From the NCBI GenBank assembly GCA_018266575.1, contig JAFEAE010000011.1:61359-125358 (forward strand): 64,000 bases of DNA. Direction: 5' to 3'. Source of the DNA: Bacteroidota bacterium (GTDB lineage Bacteria > Bacteroidota > Bacteroidia > Chitinophagales > Chitinophagaceae). The number at the start of each line of letters is the position of its first letter. Position 1 is the first letter of the stretch. Shown here one piece after another: positions 8,519-18,600 of the stretch. Under the pieces are notes generated by a model. It saw only the letters and a list, made by a program, of their open reading frames with translations, was not told the origin of the DNA and ran no database searches. The position numbers were made by a program, and so were the translations under genes.

Positions 8519-10000
8519 TTAATCTTCCTCACTCTTCATTTTAAGATACACGCCATTTGTCCAGCCAAAACCATCCTGGTTGGGATATTCACCGCCACCT
8601 GCTGAAGTAAAAGTATCTACTACATTATATTTCTCCATCATCTTGCCGGTGGCCTGGTATACTGCCTCACAATTTTTTACCCAGTTGGTTTTTATTTTTT
8701 TTGCGAGTTCTTTAAACCCATATCTCTTTAAACCTTTGTAAGCTATCCATTGCAAAGGCGCCCACCCATTCGGCGCATCCCATTGCTGCCCGCTGTTGCA
8801 GGTAGTAGTTATCAACCCACCGGAATGCAAAAATTGTTCTTCAATGATTTTTGCGACTTTCTCAGCTTGGTGGTTTGATGCAACACCAAAAAATAAAGGA
8901 AAGGTTGCAGCAAGCGTATATTTATTCGTGTGTGTGTTTGTTGCATGATTATAATCGAAATAAAATCCGGTGCCCTCGTTCCAGCAATGATCATTTATTG
9001 CTTTTTTGCGGGAATTTATCTTTTGCTGAAAGAGGTTCTGCAATTGTTTTTCACCTGCTAATGAATAGGTTTCAGATAAAGTTTCTTCAAGAAAAACTAA
9101 AATACAATTCAGGTCAACGGGTATGAGGTCTGTTGTTTCAATGGTGCTCATATTTTTCCCATCGGTAAACCAGCGTGTGCTGAAATCCCACCCGGATTCT
9201 GCGGCTGCACGTATGTGCGTGTACGTTATATTTTTTTCTTTGGATGACTGACCGGCAATATGGATATCTTCTATATATGCTTCCGGCCGCGGGCCTTTAT
9301 TGTTATCATAGTAACGGTTCATCAATGTCCCATCTTGCAGTAGAACAAGACGTTGATATGAAGCTCCGGCTGACGAAATTTGATCTTCTCCGTTCATCCA
9401 GAAAGCATATTCTTTTTCCAGTTCGTTTCGGTATTTCAGTAATATCCCTTTCCCTTTTTCTTCGGCTAATAATTGTACAAAGAGTGCAAAAAAAGGCGGT
9501 TGCGAACGACCGAGATAATATGTCCGGTTGCCATTGGGAATAAATCCGAATTCATTTATAAGAAACGCAAAATTATCAATCATGTCCTGGATGATATCAG
9601 TTCGTTTTGACACCTGCAATCCCAACGCAGTGAAATAAGAATCCCAGTAATAAATTTCGCGGAACCTTCCACCCGGAACAATGTAAGAATAAGGAAGATT
9701 AATAAGTGTGCTTTTTTCTTCAGAAGGTTCTCTCTTCAAAACATCCCACAGGTCCTGTAAATGTTTTCCGATTGGTTTATTTGCAGATTCATAACCGGAG
9801 TTGGTTTCGCCAGGATAAGAAAAATGTTGTTCAACAAATTTTTTCAGGCCGAAATTATTTTTTCCTTTCTCTTCGAGATAATCAGCAAGAATTTTTTCCG
9901 GAGGAAATTTCGGCACACAATCCACAAAAAATTTTGAGTCAGCAAATATTTCGCTGCTTTGTACGTCTTCAAATAATGGGTGTAATTCGTGTATCTGCAT
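8519..10000 (-). CDS. treF: trehalase (glycoside hydrolase family 37)
   Basis: This 493-residue enzyme should hydrolyse alpha,alpha-trehalose to two glucoses. Trehalase signature 1 is complete, PGGRFREIYYWDSY at about residues 109-122, and signature 2 reads QWDAPNGWAPLQW near residue 405. The glycine-rich lid GGGEYPNQDGFGWTNG lies near the C-terminus. No signal peptide is visible (N-terminus MQIHELHPLF), so it is probably cytosolic like TreF. The symbol is a guess at location rather than orthology. It follows an MFS transporter gene by 16 bp on the same strand, which implies import of intact trehalose or a related disaccharide before cleavage. Confidence 0.92.
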   Translation of the reverse strand: MQIHELHPLFEDVQSSEIFADSKFFVDCVPKFPPEKILADYLEEKGKNNFGLKKFVEQHFSYPGETNSGYESANKPIGKHLQDLWDVLKREPSEEKSTLINLPYSYIVPGGRFREIYYWDSYFTALGLQVSKRTDIIQDMIDNFAFLINEFGFIPNGNRTYYLGRSQPPFFALFVQLLAEEKGKGILLKYRNELEKEYAFWMNGEDQISSAGASYQRLVLLQDGTLMNRYYDNNKGPRPEAYIEDIHIAGQSSKEKNITYTHIRAAAESGWDFSTRWFTDGKNMSTIETTDLIPVDLNCILVFLEETLSETYSLAGEKQLQNLFQQKINSRKKAINDHCWNEGTGFYFDYNHATNTHTNKYTLAATFPLFFGVASNHQAEKVAKIIEEQFLHSGGLITTTCNSGQQWDAPNGWAPLQWIAYKGLKRYGFKELAKKIKTNWVKNCEAVYQATGKMMEKYNVVDTFTSAGGGEYPNQDGFGWTNGVYLKMKSEED

Positions 10001-10016
10001 TAAATATTGATTTTAT

Positions 10017-11267
10017 TTAGTGCCCGCCACCACTTACTTCTGTGATTTTTGTTCCTCTTCGGTTTTGTTCAAACCCAAAATATAATATGCAGAGAATTAA
10101 TAAGCTCATTGGTACAAGTGAAAAGTAAAATGCTTTTCCGCCACCTGTGTTTTTAAAAAGATATCCTACCAATCTTGAGCCAAGAGTTCCGCCAATAGCG
10201 GAGAAAAATACAAGAAGGGAAGCCATCGGGCTGTGAAAATTCTTTTCCGTAGCGCTTAGTACAAACGAATTAATAAGCGGGTAAATCGGTGCCAGAAATA
10301 ATCCTATCAACGGAAAAACGTAAGCGATAATTGGCACATCTTTAAGAGAAGTAATTTCATTGGCCTGTAAATTTTGTGTTTGTGGCAATACAAACAGAAC
10401 CATCAATGCTGCTCCAACGAGGCATGAAATCAATATCACTATCCAGGAAATCTTTTTGACAAGTATTGAAGATAAATACCGGCCCAGTGCGATCGAGAGC
10501 ATTAATATTACAGCCATATTAACACTGATGGATTCTTTTAAATGCAATACCTTTTGATTGAAGGTAGGCAACCAACTCATGATGCCCTGTTCGGTCATTA
10601 CATACATAAAAGCGGCCACTGCGAAAACAAGCACTAAAGGCCTCGCTAATAATTTTATCATTTCAATGAAATCATCACCTGCATTAGATCCGGGGATTTC
10701 ATATTTAATATTAAAATCTGAAAATAACAATATTAAAAATGAGATCGCGATCACCACAGCTAATACCAGGTATATTTTAAGCCATGCTTGTGCATCAGAG
10801 TCACTATAAAATAAAGGGAAAACAACAAATGCCGTAGCTATACCAATCATGAAAAAACTTTCAATGGAACTTAACAGGCTCTTGTGTTCTTTATCGCTTG
10901 TTGTTACAACCCCGATCAAAGAGTAAACAGATACCTTAACTATCGCAAAAGAAACGCCAACGCATGCAAATAATATTCGTACAGTGCTGAAAGAATTGCC
11001 AAAGTACATTATTAAGCATCCGACAAATACCAAAGCCAATGCGAAAAGCATTCCTTTTTTATATCCGATCCTCGGCAGGAATGAACCAACAATAAATGAA
11101 ACACAAGCTATTGACAGGTCTTTGAAAGCTTCTAATGAACTTGCTTTTAGTTCGTCTACATGATAAACATTTATCGATTTTTGAATCAGTATGCCGACAC
11201 TATTGAGTAGAATGGCAAAAACAAAATAGTTGATGTACAAAGACAGTTTGATTTTCCAGTTGCGCAT
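10017..11267 (-). CDS. MFS transporter, probably sugar uptake with trehalase
   Basis: This 416-residue protein has about 12 membrane spans in two six-helix halves. The first half carries IGYKKGMLFALALVFVG after helix 2, in the position of the MFS signature loop. The central loop (FNIKYEIPGSNAGDDFIEMI) is short. The family as a whole moves small solutes across the inner membrane. The gene is followed 16 bp later by trehalase, so a trehalose or glucoside substrate is the best inference; sequence alone does not give the substrate. The gene diverges from the GntP-family permease across 178 bp. Confidence 0.85.
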   Translation of the reverse strand: MRNWKIKLSLYINYFVFAILLNSVGILIQKSINVYHVDELKASSLEAFKDLSIACVSFIVGSFLPRIGYKKGMLFALALVFVGCLIMYFGNSFSTVRILFACVGVSFAIVKVSVYSLIGVVTTSDKEHKSLLSSIESFFMIGIATAFVVFPLFYSDSDAQAWLKIYLVLAVVIAISFLILLFSDFNIKYEIPGSNAGDDFIEMIKLLARPLVLVFAVAAFMYVMTEQGIMSWLPTFNQKVLHLKESISVNMAVILMLSIALGRYLSSILVKKISWIVILISCLVGAALMVLFVLPQTQNLQANEITSLKDVPIIAYVFPLIGLFLAPIYPLINSFVLSATEKNFHSPMASLLVFFSAIGGTLGSRLVGYLFKNTGGGKAFYFSLVPMSLLILCILYFGFEQNRRGTKITEVSGGGH

Positions 11268-11445
11268 ACGTTAGATTTTGGGGCAAAATACTGATGGTAA
11301 ATATGCGAAAAGATAAGCGATTTCAGCAACATACCATAGCTAAAACTAAAAGTTTTTATTAATGTACTTTTCACTTCAATTTGATTTCTGAAATGTTTAT
11401 TGCTTAAATTCGGCGGCGAATATTTTTTCATTGTCATTTTACATC

Positions 11446-12759
11446 ATGACTTTTATTATTGTCCTTATTTGCATCTTGCTGCTGGTTGTAATGATAACCT
11501 GGGGAAAGATCAATTCGTTTCTCGCATTCCTGTTCATCTCATTGCTTGCAGGTTTCTTGCTCGGTATCCCGATGAATAAGATCGTTCATTCCGTTCAGCA
11601 AGGGATCGGCGAAATGCTCGGTTCATTAGTGATAGTTATTTGCCTCGGCGCTATGCTCGGGAAATTAGTTGCAGAAAGTGGCGCAGCGCAACAGATCACC
11701 TCTTCATTACGAAAAATATTTGGCGAAAAAAACATACAATGGGCATTGATGGTTACGGGGTTTATTGTAGGGTTGCCGCTCTTTTTTGATGTGAGTTTTG
11801 TGTTAATGATACCACTGGTTTTTTCTGTGGTGTACCAATATAAGTTACCTGCAGTATATGTTGGTTTGCCCATGATGGCTGCGATTTCGGTTACGCACGG
11901 TTTTTTGCCGCCACATCCTTCGCCGGTAAGTTTGGTTTCACAATTCAATGCCAACATGGGGTTGACGTTATTATATGGATTGATGATTGCGATACCTACT
12001 GTAATCCTTGCTGGTCCTGTATTTGCACGATCTGTAAAAAATATCAGGTCAACACCTTTGCAAACATTTCTTCCGCAACCTGTGCCTGCGGAAAAACTGC
12101 CGGGAACAGCAAGCAGTTTTCTTTCTTCCCTGCTTCCTGTATTGCTGCTGATCTTTTTTACGCTCATAACGTTAACGGGTATACGAAATGAACATGCTAA
12201 ACAGTTGATCGCTTTTCTCGGCAACCCCGTTGTGGTAATGCTCTTTTCCCTCGGCGTTGCTACTTACACTTTAGGGTTGAAAAGAGGGAGATCAATGATG
12301 GAGATAATGAACCATTATGGTGATGCGGTGAAAGATATTGCACTGATCCTTCTCGTGATCGCCGGTGCCGGTGCATTGAAACAAGTGTTTATTGATAGTG
12401 GGGTAAGCAGGCAGATTGCAGATGGCTTAAGTGGTTTTAATATTAACCCGCTCATATCCGGCTGGCTGATCGCAGCTATCATTCGTGTATGCGTGGGATC
12501 GGCAACAGTAACGGGCTTAACTACCGCAAGTATTATTGCACCGGTGCTTGCACAAACACATGCAAACCCAAATTTAATGGTGCTTTCTGTTGGTGCAGGA
12601 AGCGTCATGTTTTCGCATGTAAATGATGCGGGCTTCTGGATGTTCAAAGAATATTTTAACATCACCGTAAAGCAAACATTTCTTTCCTGGTCGTTGATGG
12701 AAACAATAATATCTTTTGCAGGATTAGCCGGTGCATTAATTTTGAATGCTATTATATAA
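11446..12759 (+). CDS. GntP-family permease (gluconate/D-serine type)
   Basis: This 437-residue inner-membrane protein of the gluconate:proton symporter family starts MTFIIVLICILLL. Family-like segments include GLPLFFDVSFVLMIPLVFSV, THGFLPPHPSPVSLV and CVGSATVTGLTTASIIAPVL. An in-frame TTG lies five codons upstream, but the ATG at 11446 is the natural start. GntP members carry gluconate, other aldonates and, in the DsdX branch, D-serine. The next gene (RidA) begins 9 bp after its stop and a D-amino-acid-type PLP enzyme follows. An amino-aldonate such as D-glucosaminate or a D-hydroxyamino acid is therefore a better guess than plain gluconate. Confidence 0.9.
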   Translation: MTFIIVLICILLLVVMITWGKINSFLAFLFISLLAGFLLGIPMNKIVHSVQQGIGEMLGSLVIVICLGAMLGKLVAESGAAQQITSSLRKIFGEKNIQWALMVTGFIVGLPLFFDVSFVLMIPLVFSVVYQYKLPAVYVGLPMMAAISVTHGFLPPHPSPVSLVSQFNANMGLTLLYGLMIAIPTVILAGPVFARSVKNIRSTPLQTFLPQPVPAEKLPGTASSFLSSLLPVLLLIFFTLITLTGIRNEHAKQLIAFLGNPVVVMLFSLGVATYTLGLKRGRSMMEIMNHYGDAVKDIALILLVIAGAGALKQVFIDSGVSRQIADGLSGFNINPLISGWLIAAIIRVCVGSATVTGLTTASIIAPVLAQTHANPNLMVLSVGAGSVMFSHVNDAGFWMFKEYFNITVKQTFLSWSLMETIISFAGLAGALILNAII

Positions 12760-12768
12760 AATACAACT

Positions 12769-13230
12769 ATGTCAGCAGAAAAAAATTTATTCGATCTTGG
12801 ATTAACGTTACCGGAACCGCCAACTCCCAAAGGCGTTTACAAGCCAGTTCTTATTGATGGCAAACATTGCTATATTTCCGGTCAGGGCCCGTACCTTTCC
12901 GATGGAAACCTGATCACAGGTAAAGTTGGAAAAGATCTTGATGCAGAACAAGGCAAAGAGGCTGCACAACAAGTAGGACTCACTATACTTGCCACATTAA
13001 AAGCACATCTTGGTTCGCTCGACAAGGTAAAACGCGTGATAAAAGTTTTGGGAATGGTAAATGCAGTTCCTGAATTTGAAAAACATCCTTATGTGATCAA
13101 TGGTTGCAGCGAATTGTTTGCAAAAATTTGGGGAGAAGATAATGGCATTGGTGTAAGAAGCGCTGTGGGCATGGGTTCGCTGCCGAATAATATTTCTGTG
13201 GAGATTGAAGCGTTGTTCGAATTGCACTGA
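12769..13230 (+). CDS. RidA/YjgF family protein (copy 1)
   Basis: This 153-residue protein of the RidA family includes YISGQGPYLSDG and the C-terminal VRSAVGMGSLPNNISVEIEA. The arginine in that segment aligns with the catalytic Arg of archetypal RidA. RidA enzymes hydrolyse reactive enamine/imine intermediates, for example 2-aminoacrylate, that PLP-dependent dehydratases release. This protein is about 25 residues longer than classical RidA, with an extra N-terminal segment (FDLGLTLPEPPTPKGVYKP). It starts 9 bp after the GntP permease and precedes a PLP enzyme of the D-serine dehydratase fold, which matches the expected chemistry. A paralogue lies at 20610-21092. Confidence 0.9.
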   Translation: MSAEKNLFDLGLTLPEPPTPKGVYKPVLIDGKHCYISGQGPYLSDGNLITGKVGKDLDAEQGKEAAQQVGLTILATLKAHLGSLDKVKRVIKVLGMVNAVPEFEKHPYVINGCSELFAKIWGEDNGIGVRSAVGMGSLPNNISVEIEALFELH

Positions 13231-13370
13231 TTGGTGAAAATAATTGTTACTGGTTTCCGGATTCGGGTTACCGGTTCTTATGTGCAACGATCTTTTAAAA
13301 TTATCAGCAACTTAAAAAATCAAATCTTGTAACCAGAAACAAGCAACCGGAAACCTTCTAAAACTTTTTT
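13231..13370. repeat. spacer with inverted repeat
   Basis: This 140-bp spacer lies between ridA copy 1 and the PLP enzyme gene. GGTTTCCGG at 13252-13260 pairs with CCGGAAACC at 13347-13355, and the neighbouring words (TTACTGGTTT, TAACCAGAAAC) partly pair too. A hairpin in mid-operon could attenuate or stabilise the transcript. It belongs to the degenerate hairpin spacers seen at several gene ends in this window. Confidence 0.4.
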
Positions 13371-14486
13371 ATGTCAGCAGAAAAAGATTGGTTCCTCATC
13401 AATGATATCGATAAACTCGATTCGCCGGCATTGGTTGTGTATGCGCAACGTGTTAAAGCCAACATTCAAACAGCAGTTAATATGGTGAAAGATGTACGGC
13501 GTTTACGGCCACACATCAAAACGCATAAATCTCCGCAGGCTACACAATTAATGATTGATGCAGGTATCACTAAATTCAAATGTGCAACTATTGCAGAAGC
13601 TGAAATACTTGGTGATTGCAAAGCAAAAGATGTGTTGCTGGCATATCAGCCAATAGGCCCGAAGTTGCAACGCTTCATAGCGGTGATAAAAAAATTCCCT
13701 TCTACTAAATATTCCTGCCTTGTTGATAATACAAATGCAGCAAAAGAAATGGCTCCCGCATTTTTTACAGAAGGCTTAACTGTGCCGGTTTATTTAGATA
13801 TCAATGTAGGACAAAACCGCACGGGCATCGATCCGGAACATGCTTCTGCTTTGTATTCGCTTTGTGCATCATTAAATGGAATTAAGCCTGTTGGCTTACA
13901 TGCTTATGACGGGCATATCCGCGATGCGGATTTTAATATACGAAAAGAAAAATGCGATGTTTGTTTTGCAAAAGTGGAAGCATTGAAAAAACAGATCATG
14001 CAAAATGGCTTTGAGGAACCTGTTATTGTTGCAGGCGGCTCTCCAACATTTTCCATTCACTGCAACCGTGAAAATATTGAATGCAGCCCCGGCACTTTTA
14101 TTTACTGGGATAAGGGTTACCGTGAGTTATGCCCGGAACAGCATTTTTTGCCTGCTGCATTAGTTGTTACGCGGGTTATTTCATTACCTGGGCAGAACAG
14201 GATATGTACTGATCTCGGGCACAAATCCATTGCTGCAGAAAATGAAATTACACGTCGTGTATATTTCTTAAATGCACCGGAATTAAAAGCTGTGGGGCAA
14301 AGTGAAGAGCATCTTGTCTTGGAAACTGTGCCGGGCCATCAATATAAAACAGGGGATATTTTTTACGGAATACCTGTACATGTTTGTCCGACTATTGCAT
14401 TGTACGAACGTGCTTATATTATTGAAGACGGCAACGTAACCGGGGAATGGAAAAATAGTGCCCGCGATAGAAAAATTACTATTTAA
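13371..14486 (+). CDS. D-threonine aldolase/D-serine dehydratase-fold PLP enzyme
   Basis: This 371-residue enzyme has an alanine-racemase-type N-terminal barrel. RPHIKTHKS places the PLP-binding lysine at Lys50. The C-terminal beta domain contains VHVCPTIALYERAYI with His337 and Cys339, the metal ligands of DSD1-type enzymes. Family reactions include D-serine dehydration, D-threonine aldol cleavage, D-threo-3-hydroxyaspartate dehydration and, as I recall, D-glucosaminate dehydration to 2-keto-3-deoxygluconate. Neighbouring GntP permease, two RidA proteins and a KDG-kinase-like protein favour the glucosaminate reaction. D-serine or D-threonine remains possible. It follows ridA by 140 bp and converges with the DeoR gene (25 bp). 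Confidence 0.88.
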   Translation: MSAEKDWFLINDIDKLDSPALVVYAQRVKANIQTAVNMVKDVRRLRPHIKTHKSPQATQLMIDAGITKFKCATIAEAEILGDCKAKDVLLAYQPIGPKLQRFIAVIKKFPSTKYSCLVDNTNAAKEMAPAFFTEGLTVPVYLDINVGQNRTGIDPEHASALYSLCASLNGIKPVGLHAYDGHIRDADFNIRKEKCDVCFAKVEALKKQIMQNGFEEPVIVAGGSPTFSIHCNRENIECSPGTFIYWDKGYRELCPEQHFLPAALVVTRVISLPGQNRICTDLGHKSIAAENEITRRVYFLNAPELKAVGQSEEHLVLETVPGHQYKTGDIFYGIPVHVCPTIALYERAYIIEDGNVTGEWKNSARDRKITI

Positions 14487-14511
14487 TGTTCATGTAGTCA
14501 AAATACATACG

Positions 14512-15297
14512 CTACAATATCGTGAGATTTTTGGATTTGTAAGTCTGCAGCTCCGGGCTGTTTGGTGACAGCTCTGTTATTAAATAGTCCACTTCAGCAA
14601 GATCTGCTATTTTCATTTGCATTACAGAGTTAAGCTTTTCTGAAATAGTAAGTATAGCAATTTTTGATGCTGCTTTGATCATTGCTTTTTTTACCTGTAT
14701 GGTCTCCCAATCAGAATCCGTTAAGCCATTTATTGAATCAATGGCATTTGTGCCGAGGATGCATAAGTTCGCTTTGATATTTGCAAGATATTCGAATACT
14801 TCACCACTTACGGTCATCTGACTATAGGTAGAAAGCTGCCCGCCAATCATTATTGTTTTGATCATGGGTTTATCCAGTAGTTCTACCGCAGTCAATACAT
14901 TTACGGTGATAAAAGTAGCTTTTAGCGTGTTGGGTATTTTCTTTACAAATTCCCTCGCGGTTGTGCCTCCTCCAATGAGAATGATCATATCATCTTTCAG
15001 CAATCCCAGGGCTTTTTCTGCAATAATATCTTTATTGGATTGCGAATAGGTTTCAGAATCATGCCCATAATGATAAGCAGCTGACATCACACCGCCTTTG
15101 ATGCGGATTACTTTTCCATCCTCTGCCAATTCATTCACATCTCTTCGAATGGTGTCTTCAGAAACATCAATGATCTTAACAAGGTCATCAAACATAAGGC
15201 GGGTATGTATATTGACTTGCTTCAGGATCAGGTCTTTGCGTTCTTTTTTGGGAAGTGAGACCTGCTGCATATTCCCATTTATTTTCGTTTTAGGCAT
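14512..15297 (-). CDS. DeoR/GlpR-family transcriptional regulator
   Basis: This 261-residue protein starts at the ATG for MPKTKING; an upstream in-frame ATG at 15366 would add 23 unlikely residues. The N-terminal winged helix-turn-helix includes KKERKDLILKQVNIHTRLMF and VSEDTIRRDVNELAEDG, the classic DeoR signature (about residues 15-70). The C-terminal DeoRC domain follows with LIGGGTTAREFVKKI, IMIGGQLSTYSQMTVSGE and LGTNAIDSINGLTDSD, a fold that senses sugar phosphates. It is divergent from susC and convergent with the PLP enzyme gene, so it is the obvious regulator of the 11.4-23.4 kb locus. A phosphorylated keto-sugar acid such as KDPG would be a sensible effector. Confidence 0.92.
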   Translation of the reverse strand: MPKTKINGNMQQVSLPKKERKDLILKQVNIHTRLMFDDLVKIIDVSEDTIRRDVNELAEDGKVIRIKGGVMSAAYHYGHDSETYSQSNKDIIAEKALGLLKDDMIILIGGGTTAREFVKKIPNTLKATFITVNVLTAVELLDKPMIKTIMIGGQLSTYSQMTVSGEVFEYLANIKANLCILGTNAIDSINGLTDSDWETIQVKKAMIKAASKIAILTISEKLNSVMQMKIADLAEVDYLITELSPNSPELQTYKSKNLTIL

Positions 15298-15368
15298 GTT
15301 CGCTAAAAGACTGATTGAGTTACAGTATTCCTTTTTTTTCAAAAATATGCGCAGCAAATTATCCAAAA

Positions 15369-15387
15369 ATTTGCATTTTTTGCAAAT
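15369..15387. promoter_or_regulatory. inverted TTGC/GCAA site upstream of deoR
   Basis: ATTTGCA and TGCAAAT form perfect 7-bp arms around a 5-base spacer. The site lies 72 bp upstream of the chosen deoR start, inside the 380-bp deoR-susC divergent region. It shares the TTGC-Nx-GCAA layout with two sites around the susC promoter and one before ridA copy 2, so it may be a regulator operator. This is inferred from pattern only. Confidence 0.35.
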
Positions 15388-15561
15388 CGATTGCGGATTT
15401 ATTTTTTGGCTTTAGCCGGAGCGTTCGGCAAAATTATGCGCAAAATTTGATATTATAACCTAAAAACTTGCGATTTTATTGCACTTTAAACATGCTAAAG
15501 CTTATCTGCCAATTGCATTTTCATTGTAGAAGCCTCAAGAATGGCAAAATTGTAAATTTTT

Positions 15562-15645
15562 AATTGCAAAAAAAACGCAATATTTTTTTGCAGTATTTGA
15601 TTTTTCTTGTAGTTTAGGGTAATGTTTTGCAAAAAAATAGCAAAT
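15562..15645 (+). promoter_or_regulatory. susC promoter bracketed by two TTGC-N9-GCAA sites
   Basis: A candidate Bacteroidota promoter has TTTG at 15587-15590 and TAGTTTAG at 15610-15617, with 19 bases between. Immediately upstream (15562-15582) and downstream (15625-15645) lie two similar 21-bp sites, each TTGC followed by an A-rich 9-base spacer and GCAA. Such bracketing fits repression by the DeoR protein encoded divergently. The downstream site would overlap the start of transcription. The susC ATG follows at 15678. The rest of 15298-15677 is AT-rich with no gene seen. Confidence 0.4.
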
Positions 15646-15677
15646 CATGGTCTTCACTAACTTCTAAAACAACTGCA

Positions 15678-18600
15678 ATGATGAAAAACAAACTGACTGT
15701 GCCAGGTTGGCTGATGGCATTTTTCTTATTTGCCAGCCTATCGGGTTATTCGCAAACCGGAAACATTAAAATAATTGGAATTATAAAAGGAGCTACCGAC
15801 AGCCTGCCACTAAACGGCGTTACGGTTGCACTGGCATCCGATAAAAAAATCGGAACGGTAACCAACGAGTCTGGAGAATTTTCCCTGGCCATTCCGGGAG
15901 GCAAAACCAAAAAAGGTATCCAGCTTTTGGTAACATCAATAGGATTTGAGTCAAAGCTTGTCAATGTAGTAGATAATGGGTTGCCAATCCTTATTTTATT
16001 AGAAAATAAAAAATCAAACCTTAATGAAGTTGTGGTAACGGCACTTGGAATTAATAAACAAAAACGCGCACTTGGGTATGCGGTTACGGATGTGAAAGGT
16101 TCTGAATTTACCCAGGCAAGGGAAAATAATGTGGCGAATGCCTTGAGTGGAAAGATTGCAGGAGTTAACGCAACGGGTATCTCTACCGGTCCTGGTGGTT
16201 CAAGCCGGGTAATAATAAGGGGCAATGGTTCTTTAAGTGGGGATAACCAGCCACTATATGTTGTGAATGGAATGCCTATTGATAATTCGGTGCCTGGTGG
16301 TGCCCCTACTGTAAATGGCATTACATTTAATATAGATCGGGGTGATGGTATTGCCGGTATAAACCCTGACGATATTGAGACCATGACTGTTTTGAAAGGT
16401 GGCACTGCAGCCGCTTTGTACGGCTCACGGGCAAGTAATGGGGTAATCCTCATTACCACCAAAAAAGGAAGGGCACAACGCGGTGTTGGTATTGAATTTA
16501 ATTCTACAGCTACCTTTGATAATGTTGCAGTCATTCCAGATTTTCAATATCAATACGGCCAGGGTGATGGAGGAGTGAAACCGACAACATTAACAGCAGC
16601 CCAGGCAACAGGCAGAAGATCATGGGGTGCGAAAATCGATGGATCTACAGACTATATGGCTGTTGATGGCAAAACACATCCATATATCGCAGAGAAAAAA
16701 AACCTGCAAAATTTCTATCAAACCGGGTCTGCGTTCACAAACAGCGTAGCTTTCTTTGGGGGCAGCGATAATATAAATTACCGTCTCTCTCTTGCTAACC
16801 TGGATAGTAAAGGGATATTGCCAAATACAACGTACAAGCGTAAAACAATAAACCTTTCCGTTAATTCAAAACTGACTAGTAAAATATCTATAGAGGGACT
16901 AGCCCAATACAATCTTGAAGAAGCACATAACAGGACAGGCGCTGGAGACGCTTTAGGTAATCCTAACTGGACACCACTTGAAATTGCAAATACTGCTGAT
17001 GTAAGATGGTTGAAACCAGGCTATGATTCGAACGGAAATGAACAGATATGGAACGATGCGGCAATAGCATCCAACGGTTATTTTGTAGCTAACAAATACC
17101 AGGAGAATGACAGGAAGAACAGGTTTCTCGGGCAGGCATCCGTAATACTTGAACCAATAAAAAACCTTGTTTTCAAAGGAACGGTAAGCCGTGATTTTTA
17201 CAATTATAATTATTCAAATGTTCTGCCTACCGGGACACTTTATGTGCCTAATGGACAATACGAAGCTATCAAATCAGATGTTTCCGAAACGAATACACTA
17301 CTCACAGGTACTTACAAAATGGAGTTGGCACAAAAATTCGGAGTGTCGTTTATGGGCGGGGCAAACAGCCGCAAATTCACAAATGAACAAGTTACCATGA
17401 GCGGCTCACAATTTATTATCCCTTATTTCTACAGTTACTCCAACCTTGCAACTGCTTCAACGACCCCATTTACAGGAAAGGTGACGACCAATTCGGTATT
17501 TGGCTCGGCAGATTTTGAGTATAAAAATTTATTCTTCCTTACCATTACCGGAAGAGAGGATTGGTTCTCTACTCTGAGCCCTAAAAGCAATCATATTTTT
17601 TATCCAAGTGTAGGGGGAAGTTTTATTTTGTCGGATGCCTTCAAATTACCAGCTGGGATTAGCTATGCCAAATTAAGGGCATCATGGGCTCAGGTTGGGG
17701 GTGGCGCGCCTGATCCTTATCTTATCAATCTCACCTATAGTAATGTGCCAAGTTCAGGAGAGCCTTTACTTAATGTATCGAGCAGCAGCATTGCTAACCC
17801 AAATCTCAGGCCTTACACTTCCACTACGTATGAAGGCGGTTTTGAATTGCAATTATTTCGCAACAGGCTTGGCTTTGATGTAACTTATTATGACAGGCAA
17901 ACAACAAATGATATTCTTCCTACTGCAGTATCTACAACTTCAGGCTATGGTAGCGTAATACTTAATGCAGGTGAAATGCGCAATAAGGGCATTGAAGCAT
18001 TGGTGACAATAAAGCCAATCAGGATGAATGATTTTGCATGGAATGTCAGTTACAATTTTGCCTACAACAGTAATAAAGTAATCAGTCTTGCGCCTGGATT
18101 GCAAAGCATACAGGTAGCAAATTCCGTGGGCAACTGGTGTTATTTACAAAATATCCAGGGTCAACCATTCGGTATGTTGGTAGGTACCAGTATGCTGAAA
18201 AATGCGACGGGAGATACGGTGTTTAATGCAACAAGTGGCTTGCCGGTAGTTGCGCCATTGAAAAATTTAGGTAATAGTGTACCTCCAATAACAATGGGGC
18301 TCACCAATGAATTCAGGTATAAAAATTTTTCTCTCAACATTTTAATTGATGGCAAATTCGGAAACAAAATATTTTCCATATTTGAATTGTATGCAACACG
18401 CATGGGTAAGTTAAAATCCACTTTACCCGGTCGTGAAAACGGACTCACTGTAAATGGCGTTGATCAATCGGGAAACAAATACACCAGGACCGTTGCTGTA
18501 AGTAACCTTCGGCCATATTATGACAATTACAAAACTTATTCTGATATTTTCCTGCACGACGGAAGCTTTGTAAAACTTCGCCAGGTAATAGTATCCTACA

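Noticed and set aside
11431..11446. TTG start for the GntP permease five codons before the ATG
   Set aside because: The ATG at 11446 gives a normal membrane-protein N-terminus; the extra residues add nothing and there is no ribosome site favouring TTG.
11595..12224. 209-codon open frame antisense to the GntP permease
   Set aside because: It is a shadow of a hydrophobic coding strand with no recognisable domain.
11446..12759. Simple gluconate utilisation (gluconate permease plus kinase)
   Set aside because: No gluconokinase or 6-phosphogluconate enzyme is adjacent; the neighbours are a PLP enzyme, RidA and a KDG-type kinase, so a nitrogen-bearing substrate fits better.
15627..15678. TTG start for SusC
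   Set aside because: The extra 17 residues precede a normal signal peptide starting at ATG 15678, and the TTG lies within an operator-like repeat near the putative transcription start.
15746..16534. 262-codon open frame antisense to susC
   Set aside because: It lies wholly within susC on the other strand, and its composition is typical of a shadow of a Gly/Thr/Val-rich barrel gene.
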